Assembly (NCBI GenBank): GCA_024641555.1
Contig: JAHECV010000048.1
Coordinates: 1 to 28,943, forward strand
From: Candidatus Planktophila sp.
Lineage (GTDB): Bacteria > Actinomycetota > Actinomycetes > Nanopelagicales > Nanopelagicaceae
DNA length: 28,943 nucleotides
Reading direction: 5' to 3'
Part shown: positions 23,457-28,943 of the stretch, piece after piece
Layout of the letters: every line of letters begins with the position of its first letter
How positions within the stretch are numbered: position 1 is the stretch's first letter
Notes under the pieces: generated by a model
Seen by the model: the letters and a program-made list of their open reading frames with translations, nothing else
Told to the model about the DNA's origin: nothing
The model's database searches: none
Position numbers and translations under genes: made by a program

Positions 23457-24538
23457 TAGAAATCAACCTCTGCTGCAGCTTCATCGATCGCCGCTACGAG
23501 TTCGGCATCAACTTCGATCGGCACAAAGTGTGCGCGGATCTTGGTCTCGATCTCATTAGCTAGATCTGGGTTATCGAGAAGGAAGGCGCGAGAATTTTCC
23601 TTGCCCTGCCCCAACTGATCGGCTTCGTATGTGTACCAAGCACCAGATTTCTTAACGACGCCGATTTCAACGCCGAGGTCGATTAGTGAACCTTCACGTG
23701 AGATACCTGTGCCGTAGATGATGTCGAACTCTGCTTGCTTAAATGGTGGAGCCATCTTGTTCTTGACGACCTTAACGCGAGTGCGGTTACCGACGGATTC
23801 GGTGCCATCTTTTAGAGTTTCAATGCGACGGATATCGAGGCGAACAGATGCGTAGAACTTGAGCGCTTTACCACCAGTAGTTGTTTCAGGTGAACCGAAG
23901 AAGACGCCAATTTTTTCGCGGAGCTGGTTGATGAAGATCGCAGTTGTCTTTGATTGGTGAAGTGCGCCAGTGACTTTACGAAGCGCTTGTGACATAAGGC
24001 GAGCCTGCAACCCCATATGTGAATCGCCCATTTCGCCTTCGATTTCAGCGCGTGGCACAAGGGCTGCAACTGAGTCGACGACAACGAGATCGAGCGCGCC
24101 AGAACGGATCAACATATCCATAATTTCAAGCGCTTGTTCGCCGGTATCTGGTTGTGAAACTAGAAGTGCGTCAATATCAACGCCGAGCTTCTTTGCATAC
24201 TCTGCATCGAATGCATGTTCAGCATCGATAAATGCGCAGATACCGCCAGCCTTTTGAGCATTTGCAATTGCGTGCAAAGTAAGTGTTGTCTTACCTGAAG
24301 ATTCTGGTCCGTAGATTTCGATAATACGTCCGCGTGGTAGACCGCCGATACCGAGTGCGATATCGAGTGCGATAGAACCGGTTGGGATAACTTCGATGAT
24401 CGCATTTTGACGATCAGACATTTTCATTACTGAGCCCTTGCCAAACTGACGTTCAATCTGGGCGAGTGCGGTGTCGAGCGCCTTTTGGCGATCGGAGGTG
24501 TTTTTCTCTTCGGCTTTATTTGCTTTATCAGCAGCCAC
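23456..24538 (-). CDS. recA: recombinase RecA
   Basis: RecA forms filaments on single-stranded DNA, drives homologous recombination and triggers LexA self-cleavage. GTG at 24538, with AAGGAG six bases upstream, gives 360 residues ([20 protein letters not shown]). A longer reading upstream to 24862 passes through the promoter and is rejected. The Walker A motif GPESSGKT is at 77-84, and the core includes [14 protein letters not shown] and [27 protein letters not shown] (split across the L2 region). The C-terminus is acidic ([12 protein letters not shown]). It probably forms an operon with recX, under the RecA-NDp/LexA promoter about 165 bp upstream. Confidence 0.99.
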   Translation of the reverse strand: MAADKANKAEEKNTSDRQKALDTALAQIERQFGKGSVMKMSDRQNAIIEVIPTGSIALDIALGIGGLPRGRIIEIYGPESSGKTTLTLHAIANAQKAGGICAFIDAEHAFDAEYAKKLGVDIDALLVSQPDTGEQALEIMDMLIRSGALDLVVVDSVAALVPRAEIEGEMGDSHMGLQARLMSQALRKVTGALHQSKTTAIFINQLREKIGVFFGSPETTTGGKALKFYASVRLDIRRIETLKDGTESVGNRTRVKVVKNKMAPPFKQAEFDIIYGTGISREGSLIDLGVEIGVVKKSGAWYTYEADQLGQGKENSRAFLLDNPDLANEIETKIRAHFVPIEVDAELVAAIDEAAAEVDF

Positions 24539-24608
24539 TTTTTGCTCCTTTAGATAAGAACGTCTATGCGTGGCGCATATTCGTTGGTAGTCGGCCCAGA
24601 AGGTACGG

Positions 24609-24628
24609 AAAGGCCGCCGACGGCCTTT
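24609..24628 (-). other. stable hairpin in the recA 5' leader
   Basis: AAAGGCCG-NNNN-CGGCCTTT is a perfect eight-pair GC-rich stem with a four-base loop, about 70 bases upstream of the recA start and about 75 downstream of the predicted transcription start. It is followed on the minus strand by CC, not a T run, so it is not a simple terminator. It may affect mRNA stability or translation. Confidence 0.6.
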
Positions 24629-24692
24629 AGGCTTATAGAGAGCCTGTGGGCGGAAAGCGGAACCGCTCTGGTTGTGCAGGGATAACTTTATC

Positions 24693-24706
24693 CGAACATC
24701 TGTTCG
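24693..24706. promoter_or_regulatory. LexA (SOS) box of recA
   Basis: CGAACATCTGTTCG fits the actinobacterial/Gram-positive LexA consensus CGAAC-N4-GTTCG. It starts one base downstream of the -10 box of the recA promoter, so LexA would cover the transcription start. Confidence 0.9.
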
Positions 24707-24707
24707 A

Positions 24708-24730
24708 AAGGTAGCAGGTGGTACCGACAA
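24708..24730 (-). promoter_or_regulatory. RecA-NDp-type (PafBC-dependent) promoter of recA
   Basis: On the minus strand TTGTCGGTA-N8-TACCTT matches the mycobacterial RecA-NDp consensus TTGTCRGTG-N8-TANNNT at all but the last base of the first block. This element is read by PafBC in the LexA-independent DNA-damage response. Its -10 box is next to the LexA box, so both pathways would meet on one start site. Confidence 0.75.
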
Positions 24731-24780
24731 CGCCTTTAGGCGTGTCGCATTGGGCAAGACAACACCTTTAGGCGTGTCGC
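24726..24780. repeat. two 23 bp direct repeats with CCTTTAGG core upstream of the recA promoter
   Basis: Copies at 24726-24748 and 24758-24780 begin GACAAC, share CCTTTAGGCGTGTCGC and differ at one base (22 of 23 identical), with a 32 bp period. Each is an imperfect hairpin (ACGCC-TTTA-GGCGT in the first). The first overlaps the -35 part of the RecA-NDp element. A related CCTTTAGGC at 24624-24632 lies in the recA leader. The region also lies upstream of the divergent yaaA. Confidence 0.75.
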
Positions 24781-24815
24781 GGCCTAGTTGCCCATAAGAC
24801 AGGGAAGATGCCCAG

Positions 24816-25370
24816 GTGTTGATTCTGCTGCCGCCCTCTGAGAAGAAGGCTGAAACAAGCAAGCCAACGCCGGCGATAAAGGTTTATTCAGGCGTGCTTT
24901 ATCAGGCGTTGGGGTGGGAAACGTTGAGTCCGACAGCGCGTAAACGGGCAGCGAGCGCATTGGTGATCATCTCGGCCAAATACGGCGCCGTCCGGCCAGA
25001 CCAGTTGATCGAAAGCTACAAAGCCAAGATCGATAACAGCGCGATGCGCGATCGCGTCGCCGCAGTTCTGGATCCCATCAAATCCCCGCTAATCGTTGAT
25101 TGTCGCTCCTCTACTTACAAAACGGTCTGGCGCTCCCCTATCGATAAGACCGTTGAAGTGCAGGTATCGACCGTGGCGGACGGGGTTCGCACAGTAGTTA
25201 CGCACATGTCGAAGAAGACTCGCGGAGAAATAGCGCGTTTACTTTTGCAATCCCGGTCTATGGCCAAGACTCCTGAAGATCTATATGCGATCGTTTCGGA
25301 GAGTTACCCATGCGCGCTTACGCCAAGTGATGGCATCGCGCCTTGGATCCTAGAAGTTATCGCGGTGTAA
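24816..25370 (+). CDS. yaaA: YaaA-family peroxide stress protein (DUF328)
   Basis: The 184-residue protein belongs to the YaaA/DUF328 family, which in E. coli limits free iron and DNA damage during hydrogen peroxide stress. It opens (M)[12 protein letters not shown] and contains [33 protein letters not shown] and a C-terminal GYxL-like region. It is shorter than E. coli YaaA, as is common in actinobacteria. The start is GTG followed by TTG; GTG gives the usual ML start. It is divergent from recA and shares its upstream repeats, which hints at a common stress response. Confidence 0.85.
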   Translation: MLILLPPSEKKAETSKPTPAIKVYSGVLYQALGWETLSPTARKRAASALVIISAKYGAVRPDQLIESYKAKIDNSAMRDRVAAVLDPIKSPLIVDCRSSTYKTVWRSPIDKTVEVQVSTVADGVRTVVTHMSKKTRGEIARLLLQSRSMAKTPEDLYAIVSESYPCALTPSDGIAPWILEVIAV

Positions 25371-25374
25371 GCGA

Positions 25375-25572
25375 CTACTTGTATTTTTCTGTTTCGACTG
25401 GGCACTGTTTACAAACGGCCCGCCAGATTTCGGCGGCTTCAAATCCATCTTTAAGCGCTTCATCGACAGTGCGGCTTCCTAATTCGCTGATCGCGATATC
25501 TTGAGAAAACGATGGCGCCCATTGTGAACCGAACGAGAGAGTCAAACGTTCGCGAAGATCTGAAATCCGCAT
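25375..25572 (-). CDS. DUF3046 family protein
   Basis: The 65-residue protein MRISDLRERLTLSFGSQWAP through CPVETEKYK matches the small actinobacterial DUF3046 family, usually encoded close to recA. It has no signal peptide or membrane segment and no known function. It follows the TetR gene by seven bases and converges with yaaA (four bases between stops). Confidence 0.88.
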   Translation of the reverse strand: MRISDLRERLTLSFGSQWAPSFSQDIAISELGSRTVDEALKDGFEAAEIWRAVCKQCPVETEKYK

Positions 25573-25579
25573 AGTTAAA

Positions 25580-26107
25580 TTAAAAGAGTGTGCGGTCGAC
25601 TAAGAGTTCGGCTTGTTCGCGAGCTTGTGCAGGAGTCAGCGGTTGTAGCGCTTGGCCCATTAACCAACGCATTGCAACACCAGTGCCAGCGGCTGACTTG
25701 GTAGCGGTAAAGAGGCACTTAGCAAGTTCAAGATAAAGAGGATGCTCGGAATGTGCGAGCATTTCAGTGAGCGCTGATTTGTCGTGTTCGCGCATTGCTG
25801 CGAGTGCGCCATCTGTTGAAATATAGAGTGAGAGTTTTTCAAGTGCATCTGCGGGGGTGCCGGCTTTATTTGCGAGATCGATCATGAACTCAACTTCCGC
25901 CGTAATCAGCGCTGATACGACCGCTGCTTTGTCACGGTAATGGTTATATAAAGTTGCGCGTGATACCTGTGATGCATCGGCAATTTCGATCATCGAAATA
26001 TTTGATAGTCCAAATTGGGAAATTAATTTTTTGGCGCCTTCTAAAATTGCACTTTCTGTGCGGCGGTGAGTCGCGCCTTGAGTGGCGTACTTAGGCTGCG
26101 TCGACAA
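25580..26107 (-). CDS. TetR-family transcriptional regulator
   Basis: TTG at 26107 gives 175 residues starting (M)[18 protein letters not shown], overlapping clgR by 17 bp. A reading from 26158 overlaps it by 68 bp and adds atypical residues. The helix-turn-helix is at about 37-60 ([24 protein letters not shown]), typical of TetR. The C-terminal domain is variable, so the ligand cannot be read. It is probably co-transcribed with clgR and DUF3046. Targets are unknown. Confidence 0.88.
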   Translation of the reverse strand: MSTQPKYATQGATHRRTESAILEGAKKLISQFGLSNISMIEIADASQVSRATLYNHYRDKAAVVSALITAEVEFMIDLANKAGTPADALEKLSLYISTDGALAAMREHDKSALTEMLAHSEHPLYLELAKCLFTATKSAAGTGVAMRWLMGQALQPLTPAQAREQAELLVDRTLF

Positions 26108-26357
26108 CGGACAACTTCGCACTCTCTTGAGACTTGAGCTCAAGCGAGACGTTGGCAATCACAGCTGAAAGAGTTAAATCGAGCGCTTCGCAGATCGCAT
26201 TTAAGAGCTCGGAAGATGCTTCCTTCTGACCGCGTTCTACTTCAGATAAATAACCAAGTGAGACTCGGGCCTCGCGAGCAACATCGCGCAAGGTGCGTGA
26301 TTGCTCAGTGCGGGCAGCGCGAAGAGTCTGGCCAACTGCGGTGCGTAATAGCGCCAT
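26091..26357 (-). CDS. clgR: ClgR-type XRE regulator of protease genes
   Basis: ClgR activates clp and lon protease genes in actinobacteria. The 88-residue protein [20 protein letters not shown] has the conserved helix-turn-helix ([20 protein letters not shown], 22-41) and the ClgR motif [21 protein letters not shown] choose ATG at 26357 because AAGGG lies nine bases upstream; the ATG at 26366 directly abuts that site. The protein ends VVDAA; two C-terminal alanines are the ClpP-dependent degron known from Streptomyces ClgR. It lies downstream of cinA, the same order as in other actinobacteria. Confidence 0.92.
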   Translation of the reverse strand: MALLRTAVGQTLRAARTEQSRTLRDVAREARVSLGYLSEVERGQKEASSELLNAICEALDLTLSAVIANVSLELKSQESAKLSVVDAA

Positions 26358-26371
26358 GGTGCTCATCCCTT

Positions 26372-26869
26372 CTACTGCTTATCTCGTTGCCTAAGGATAC
26401 GCGCAAATGAGGCGATCGCGCTGGCTACAGTGGCGTTTCGCACGACTTCACGTTCGCCAGATAGCGAAAGTTCGATTACTTGAACGACTGGGCCAACGAA
26501 AGCCACAAAGACGCGACCGGCATCAGAACCATCGGCTGGGCCCGGGCCCGCAACACCAGTTGTGGCAATTGCCCAAGTTGAACCGAAAGATTTATTGGCA
26601 CCTCGCGCCATTTCGATAGCTACTTCTTCGCTGACAACGGTTCGTTCAGCGATAACTGATTCATCAACACCTAAGTGTGAAACCTTTATATCGGGGCGAT
26701 AGGCGGTAATTGATCCAAGAAATACATCAGATGCCCCAGGAACAATTGTTAGCGCATTACTTAATCCGCCAGCGGTAAGTGATTCGGCGGTAGACAAAGT
26801 TTCGCCGTGTGCGCGCAGCGAGTCATGGATGTCGGTTATTAAACCGAGAATCTCATTTGCTAGCGCCAT
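26372..26869 (-). CDS. pncC: nicotinamide-nucleotide amidase (CinA C-terminal domain)
   Basis: PncC deamidates nicotinamide mononucleotide to nicotinic acid mononucleotide in NAD recycling. The 165-residue protein is the CinA C-terminal domain alone, with [29 protein letters not shown] and [22 protein letters not shown] (motifs TAESLTAG and TGVAGPGG-like; here the last Gly is Ala). The N-terminal domain of full-length CinA is absent, which is common and not a truncation. It follows pgsA by 12 bp. Confidence 0.94.
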   Translation of the reverse strand: MALANEILGLITDIHDSLRAHGETLSTAESLTAGGLSNALTIVPGASDVFLGSITAYRPDIKVSHLGVDESVIAERTVVSEEVAIEMARGANKSFGSTWAIATTGVAGPGPADGSDAGRVFVAFVGPVVQVIELSLSGEREVVRNATVASAIASFARILRQRDKQ

Positions 26870-26881
26870 AACTTCTCCGAA

Positions 26882-27436
26882 TTAATTGCTGTTAACTGCA
26901 GGTTTAAATGCAGATCGTACATAGTACGCACCGGTAAGGATAGTTAACGCGATTGCGATATACATGAATCCATCGCGGAACCAATAGAGCGACGGGCTAA
27001 GCGGCATTACATAAAAACCGGTGCCGAAACCTTGGAAAGCGGCTTTAATCTTTCCGCCCTTATTTGCAGGTATTACTCCGCGCTTTACTATCGCCAACCT
27101 AAAGAGAGTGATTCCGATTTCGCGCGACATAATCACGATAGTTATCCACCACGGCATTCGACCCAAGATTGATAGGCAGACCATTGCGGTGCCAACCATC
27201 GCTTTGTCAGCTACGGGGTCTAGGAATTTGCCGAGTTCGGTAATTTGCTGGCGACTACGTGCCAACTTTCCATCAACGATATCGGTAAGACCTAAAATAA
27301 AAAATATCCACCAAGAGATAACTTGCCACTTGTAGTCATCGCCGCCATTCATGAAAAGCGCAACTGCTCCAAACGGAATCAAAAGTAAACGAGCGATAGT
27401 AAGTGAGTTTGGCGTAATAAAGGCGGGTAGTTTCAT
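26882..27436 (-). CDS. pgsA: CDP-diacylglycerol--glycerol-3-phosphate 3-phosphatidyltransferase
   Basis: This integral membrane CDP-alcohol phosphotransferase makes phosphatidylglycerol phosphate. The 184-residue protein has the full signature D55-G-x2-A-R-x8-G-x3-D-x3-D77 (DGKLAR...GKFLDPVAD) and several membrane helices. Its ATG overlaps the end of rimO by four bases, so they are coupled. The same gene order rimO-pgsA-cinA-clgR is found in other actinobacteria. Confidence 0.95.
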   Translation of the reverse strand: MKLPAFITPNSLTIARLLLIPFGAVALFMNGGDDYKWQVISWWIFFILGLTDIVDGKLARSRQQITELGKFLDPVADKAMVGTAMVCLSILGRMPWWITIVIMSREIGITLFRLAIVKRGVIPANKGGKIKAAFQGFGTGFYVMPLSPSLYWFRDGFMYIAIALTILTGAYYVRSAFKPAVNSN

Positions 27437-28827
27437 AGCGCTCGTGCCACCAAATCTGCGCCCATGGAATCGATCACCACAGCATCAATATATTGGCCGA
27501 CCTTGAAGTCGGTACCGATAAATGAGGTCGTGCCATCTACTTCGGGGCCTTGATGCGCAGCGCGACCTTCTTGAAGCTCTTCATCCTCAATTAATACCCG
27601 AACCGTCTGACCTATGCGGGCGCTGGCGCGTAATGAAACCATTTCATCGGCCAAAGATGAAAGCGCCTCGACGCGTTGGCGAATGAGTTCTTCCTCGACT
27701 TTATCCGTAAGGTCAAGTGCTTCAGTATTGTCTTCATCGGAATAACCGAAGATACCGATCGCATCTAATTTAGCGGCGCTAATAAAGTTTGCAAGATCGT
27801 CATAATCTGCTTGGGTCTCCCCAGGGAATCCAACTATAAAGTTTGAGCGGATTCCAGCATCTGGCGATAAGGCTCTGATCTGCGTAATGAGATGCAGGAA
27901 CTTTTCAGAATCTCCGAAACGGCGCATGCGGCGCAAAACAGTTGGACTAGTGTGTTGGAAAGAGAGATCAAAGTAAGGTGCAATTTTCTCGTTCTCGATC
28001 ATCGCCTGAAGCAGCGAAGGTCGCATTTCGGCCGGTTGTAGATAAGAAAGTCGAACCCGCTCGATGCCTTCGATCGCCGCAAAGTCGGGCAGTATCTTCT
28101 CCATCAACTTTAAATCGCCGAGATCTTTGCCATACGAGGTTGTATTTTCGCTAACCAGAAAGAGTTCTGTCACACCGTTCTTAGCAAGCCACTTGCCTTC
28201 TTCAATAATCTCAGTCGGTTTACGTGAGATAAAGGAACCGCGGAAATATGGGATGGCGCAGAAAGAACAACGGCGATCGCATCCCGATGCAATCTTTAGG
28301 GGCGCCCAAGGAGCATCACCTAAACGTTTGCGAAAGAGAGAACCGCCTGCACCGAGTGATGATGCATATGCTTCATCGATCGCTTCTTGGCGCGCGGCGG
28401 GACGATCTGCTGGTGCGATCGGTAAAAGTGATCTGCGATCTCTTGGAACATGTGGAGTATGCGAATTTCCGGAAACAATTGATTGCAAGCGCGCAGAAAT
28501 ATCTTGATAATCATCAAAGCCTAAAATTCCATCTGCTTCCGGAAGCGCCTTCGCTAACTCTTGCCCGTAACGCTCAGCCATACATCCAACGGCTACGACT
28601 GCCTGTGTGGTTCCGTGCCCTTTAAGTGAATTTGCCTCAAGTAAGGCGTCAATCGAATCCTTTTTTGCGGATTCAATAAATCCACAAGTATTTACTACCG
28701 CTACTTCAGCGTCTTCGACTTCGCTGACCAAGGTCCAACCATCTGCCGCTAAGCGACCAGCTAATTCTTCGGAGTCGACTTCATTGCGGGCGCAGCCCAT
28801 AGTGACGATTGCAACGGTCCGACTCAT
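27433..28827 (-). CDS. rimO: ribosomal protein S12 methylthiotransferase RimO
   Basis: RimO adds a methylthio group to an aspartate of ribosomal protein S12. The 464-residue radical-SAM enzyme has the N-terminal cluster cysteines C12 ([10 protein letters not shown]), C48 (NTCGFI) and C82 (VGCMAER), and the radical-SAM motif C183-x3-C187-x2-C190 ([17 protein letters not shown]). A C-terminal TRAM domain follows (near [11 protein letters not shown]). It follows the RodZ-like gene by 26 bp. Confidence 0.97.
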   Translation of the reverse strand: MSRTVAIVTMGCARNEVDSEELAGRLAADGWTLVSEVEDAEVAVVNTCGFIESAKKDSIDALLEANSLKGHGTTQAVVAVGCMAERYGQELAKALPEADGILGFDDYQDISARLQSIVSGNSHTPHVPRDRRSLLPIAPADRPAARQEAIDEAYASSLGAGGSLFRKRLGDAPWAPLKIASGCDRRCSFCAIPYFRGSFISRKPTEIIEEGKWLAKNGVTELFLVSENTTSYGKDLGDLKLMEKILPDFAAIEGIERVRLSYLQPAEMRPSLLQAMIENEKIAPYFDLSFQHTSPTVLRRMRRFGDSEKFLHLITQIRALSPDAGIRSNFIVGFPGETQADYDDLANFISAAKLDAIGIFGYSDEDNTEALDLTDKVEEELIRQRVEALSSLADEMVSLRASARIGQTVRVLIEDEELQEGRAAHQGPEVDGTTSFIGTDFKVGQYIDAVVIDSMGADLVARAL

Positions 28828-28853
28828 TTGTCAGATGGTACAGCGTGTAGAGA

Positions 28854-28943
28854 TTACTGGGATCTAAAAGTCTTGCGAATCTCCTGATTGCGCATACCTA
28901 GAGAGGATAATTTTTCACCATTTAGAGTTAAATCCAGATCTCC
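28854..28943 (-). CDS. C-terminal end of a RodZ-like helix-turn-helix protein (DUF4115), cut by window edge
   Basis: Only the last 29 residues are present (GDLDLTLNGEKLSSLGMRNQ, then EIRKTFRSQ). The pattern D-L-T-L-N-G-x3-L-x-x-L-G followed by a short beta strand matches the end of the DUF4115 domain, which caps RodZ-like proteins. In actinobacteria such a gene is commonly just upstream of rimO. The N-terminal XRE domain and membrane helix lie outside the window, so this call relies on a short match plus context. Confidence 0.6.
   Translation of the reverse strand, partial: GDLDLTLNGEKLSSLGMRNQEIRKTFRSQ

Noticed and set aside
24726..24780. Possible CRISPR array
   Set aside because: Only two copies, with a nine-base spacer and no cas genes nearby.
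24539..24862. A 108-residue N-terminal extension of recA in an open frame
   Set aside because: It runs through the LexA box, RecA-NDp element and repeats; the GTG at 24538 has AAGGAG at ideal spacing and gives the usual RecA start.
26372..26869. Truncated CinA as a pseudogene
   Set aside because: A stand-alone PncC domain of about 165 residues is a normal form, with motifs intact.

Overview
The window looks like the core chromosome of a streamlined actinobacterium. Points that suggest this are the gene neighbourhoods (rpmF-rnc-smc, coaD beside a DivIVA-like coiled-coil gene, leuCD divergent from an IclR regulator, recA-recX with a DUF3046 gene nearby, and rimO-pgsA-cinA-clgR), an HU protein with a long Lys/Ala tail, a LexA box of the GAAC-N4-GTTC type, and very short gaps between genes. 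The moderate GC content and compact layout would fit the freshwater Nanopelagicales (acI, Planktophila-like) group. That assignment is an inference, since no rRNA gene or marker tree is available here.

Layout. (1) 1-13449, all on the minus strand: cydA-cydB-cydD-cydC (cytochrome bd oxidase and its CydDC-type ABC exporter), then recG, rsmD, coaD, a DivIVA/SepIVA-like protein, a DUF177 protein, rpmF, rnc and the N-terminal two thirds of smc, which is cut by the window edge. Many joints overlap by 4 bp or lie only a few bases apart, so the whole run may be co-transcribed. (2) 13450-13706 is a divergent control region between cydA and rpmB with a CRP/FNR-like inverted repeat. (3) 13707-16495: rpmB (+), a secreted protein of unknown function with a Pro/Thr linker and a two-cysteine Lys-rich tail (-), thiL (-), and a stand-alone Lrp/AsnC ligand-binding domain (+). 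(4) 16496-19911 on the minus strand: hupB, its terminator, then plsC, gpsA and ddl. (5) 20171-22947: leuCD (-) facing its likely regulator ltbR/ndgR (+) across a short operator. (6) 22950-24538: recA-recX (-) with a DNA-damage promoter carrying both a RecA-NDp-type element and a LexA box. (7) 24816-28943: yaaA (+), then, read on the minus strand from the right edge, a RodZ-like C-terminus, rimO, pgsA, pncC/cinA, clgR, a TetR regulator and DUF3046.

Most genes are housekeeping: chromosome organisation and repair, ribosome proteins and RNA processing, CoA, thiamine, leucine and cell-wall precursor synthesis, phospholipids, and respiration. I found no phage, insertion sequence, CRISPR array, tRNA or rRNA, and no stretch over 300 bases lacks a gene. 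The more unusual features are small: recX and rnc have no ATG/GTG/TTG in a sensible position and seem to start at ATT and CTG beside the upstream stop codon; several promoters put the -10 box 6-7 bases before the start codon (leaderless mRNAs); T-tract/ACGCGT palindromes recur between genes; a repeat cluster lies next to the recA promoter; and the secreted protein carries a C-terminal module that could be a surface-retention tag. I do not see a clear new multi-gene system.
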